From the NCBI RefSeq assembly GCF_000813125.1, contig NZ_BASE01000091.1, positions 1-54,894 on the forward strand: DNA of 54,894 nt, in the 5' to 3' direction. This document shows, piece after piece, positions 54,801 to 54,894 of the stretch (its first letter is position 1; every line of letters begins with the position of its first letter). The stretch comes from Mesobacillus selenatarsenatis SF-1. GTDB taxonomy: Bacteria; Bacillota; Bacilli; Bacillales; Cytobacillaceae. The notes beneath the pieces are model-generated. The model did not search any database. It had not been told where the DNA came from and saw nothing but the letters and a program-made list of their open reading frames with translations. The position numbers and the translations under genes were made by a program.

Positions 54801-54894
54801 GCTGACAGAAGTAAGGATGCGTTAGGACAGGTTTGGTTGTACGGGGAGAAAAGCTGTCATAAGTAAGGCAAGGTTCGGACAGGTATGGTTGCGC
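54801..54894. repeat. 52-bp period tandem repeat at window end
   Basis: GCTGACAGAAGTAAGG at 54801 recurs as GCTGTCATAAGTAAGG at 54853, and GGACAGGT at 54825 recurs at 54877, both exactly 52 bases apart. The array probably runs on beyond the window. Confidence 0.75.

Overview
The window looks like a chromosomal segment of a Bacillaceae species (Bacillus/Mesobacillus type). This rests on the low GC content, strong AGGAGG ribosome binding sites, frequent TTG and GTG starts, YfkAB, RlmCD-like, BsuPI-lipoprotein, Zur, LexA and FNR signatures of Firmicute type, and several intergenic repeat families of the kind seen in Bacillaceae genomes. I see no rRNA, tRNA, IS element, prophage or CRISPR array. 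The assignment is inference; the sequence alone does not fix the species.

Layout. 1-6 kb: a 52-bp tandem repeat, a small membrane protein, two ABC permeases, a BsuPI-domain lipoprotein, a coiled-coil membrane protein, a Gly/Tyr-rich protein, a TrmA-family rRNA uracil methyltransferase and a Nudix hydrolase. 6-13.3 kb: ECF sigma/anti-sigma pair, Fpg-like glycosylase, HAD phosphatase, lipoprotein, DUF429 protein and a NIF3-family gene split by a -1 frameshift at an A7 run. 13.6-23.3 kb: a 1153-aa (alpha/alpha)6-type glycoside-active protein, a 1264-aa SF1 helicase with a long coiled-coil insert overlapping a winged-helix partner gene, and an Rpn-like nuclease behind a LexA-type box. 23.7-30 kb: dihydrouridine synthase, a small protein, KatG, an array of seven 52-bp repeats and SstT. 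30-32.4 kb: an inorganic-carbon cassette (YbcI-like DUF2294, SbtA-like bicarbonate transporter, and a beta-carbonic-anhydrase-like protein without its catalytic residues) behind a structured leader. 32.6-36.8 kb: an adenosylcobalamin riboswitch in front of a thioesterase gene and class I ribonucleotide reductase nrdA-nrdB. 36.8-45.5 kb: acetyltransferase, flavin amine oxidase, structured intergenic elements, YfkAB, an EAL phosphodiesterase, NarK with an FNR box and a flavin/Fe-S oxidoreductase. 45.5-49 kb: a Zur-type zinc locus (ZnuA with a His-rich repeat, YcgR-like permease, YcgQ-like protein). 49-54.9 kb: DUF1456 protein, cysteine dioxygenase, EamA transporter, an ABC-F ATPase with a leader ORF, a membrane-protein gene broken by an in-frame TGA, and a second 52-bp repeat pair at the edge.

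How parts work together. Several units are clear regulatory circuits: B12 sensing should switch off the B12-independent reductase; Zur should govern zinc uptake; FNR should induce nitrate/nitrite transport; LexA may control the Rpn-like nuclease. The most unusual features are the carbon cassette with its pseudoenzyme, a dispersed family of pieces that read like the 3' end of the TrmA-type methyltransferase gene followed by a terminator, exact 52-bp periodicity at three separate loci, and identically phased 20/21-bp arrays at two loci.
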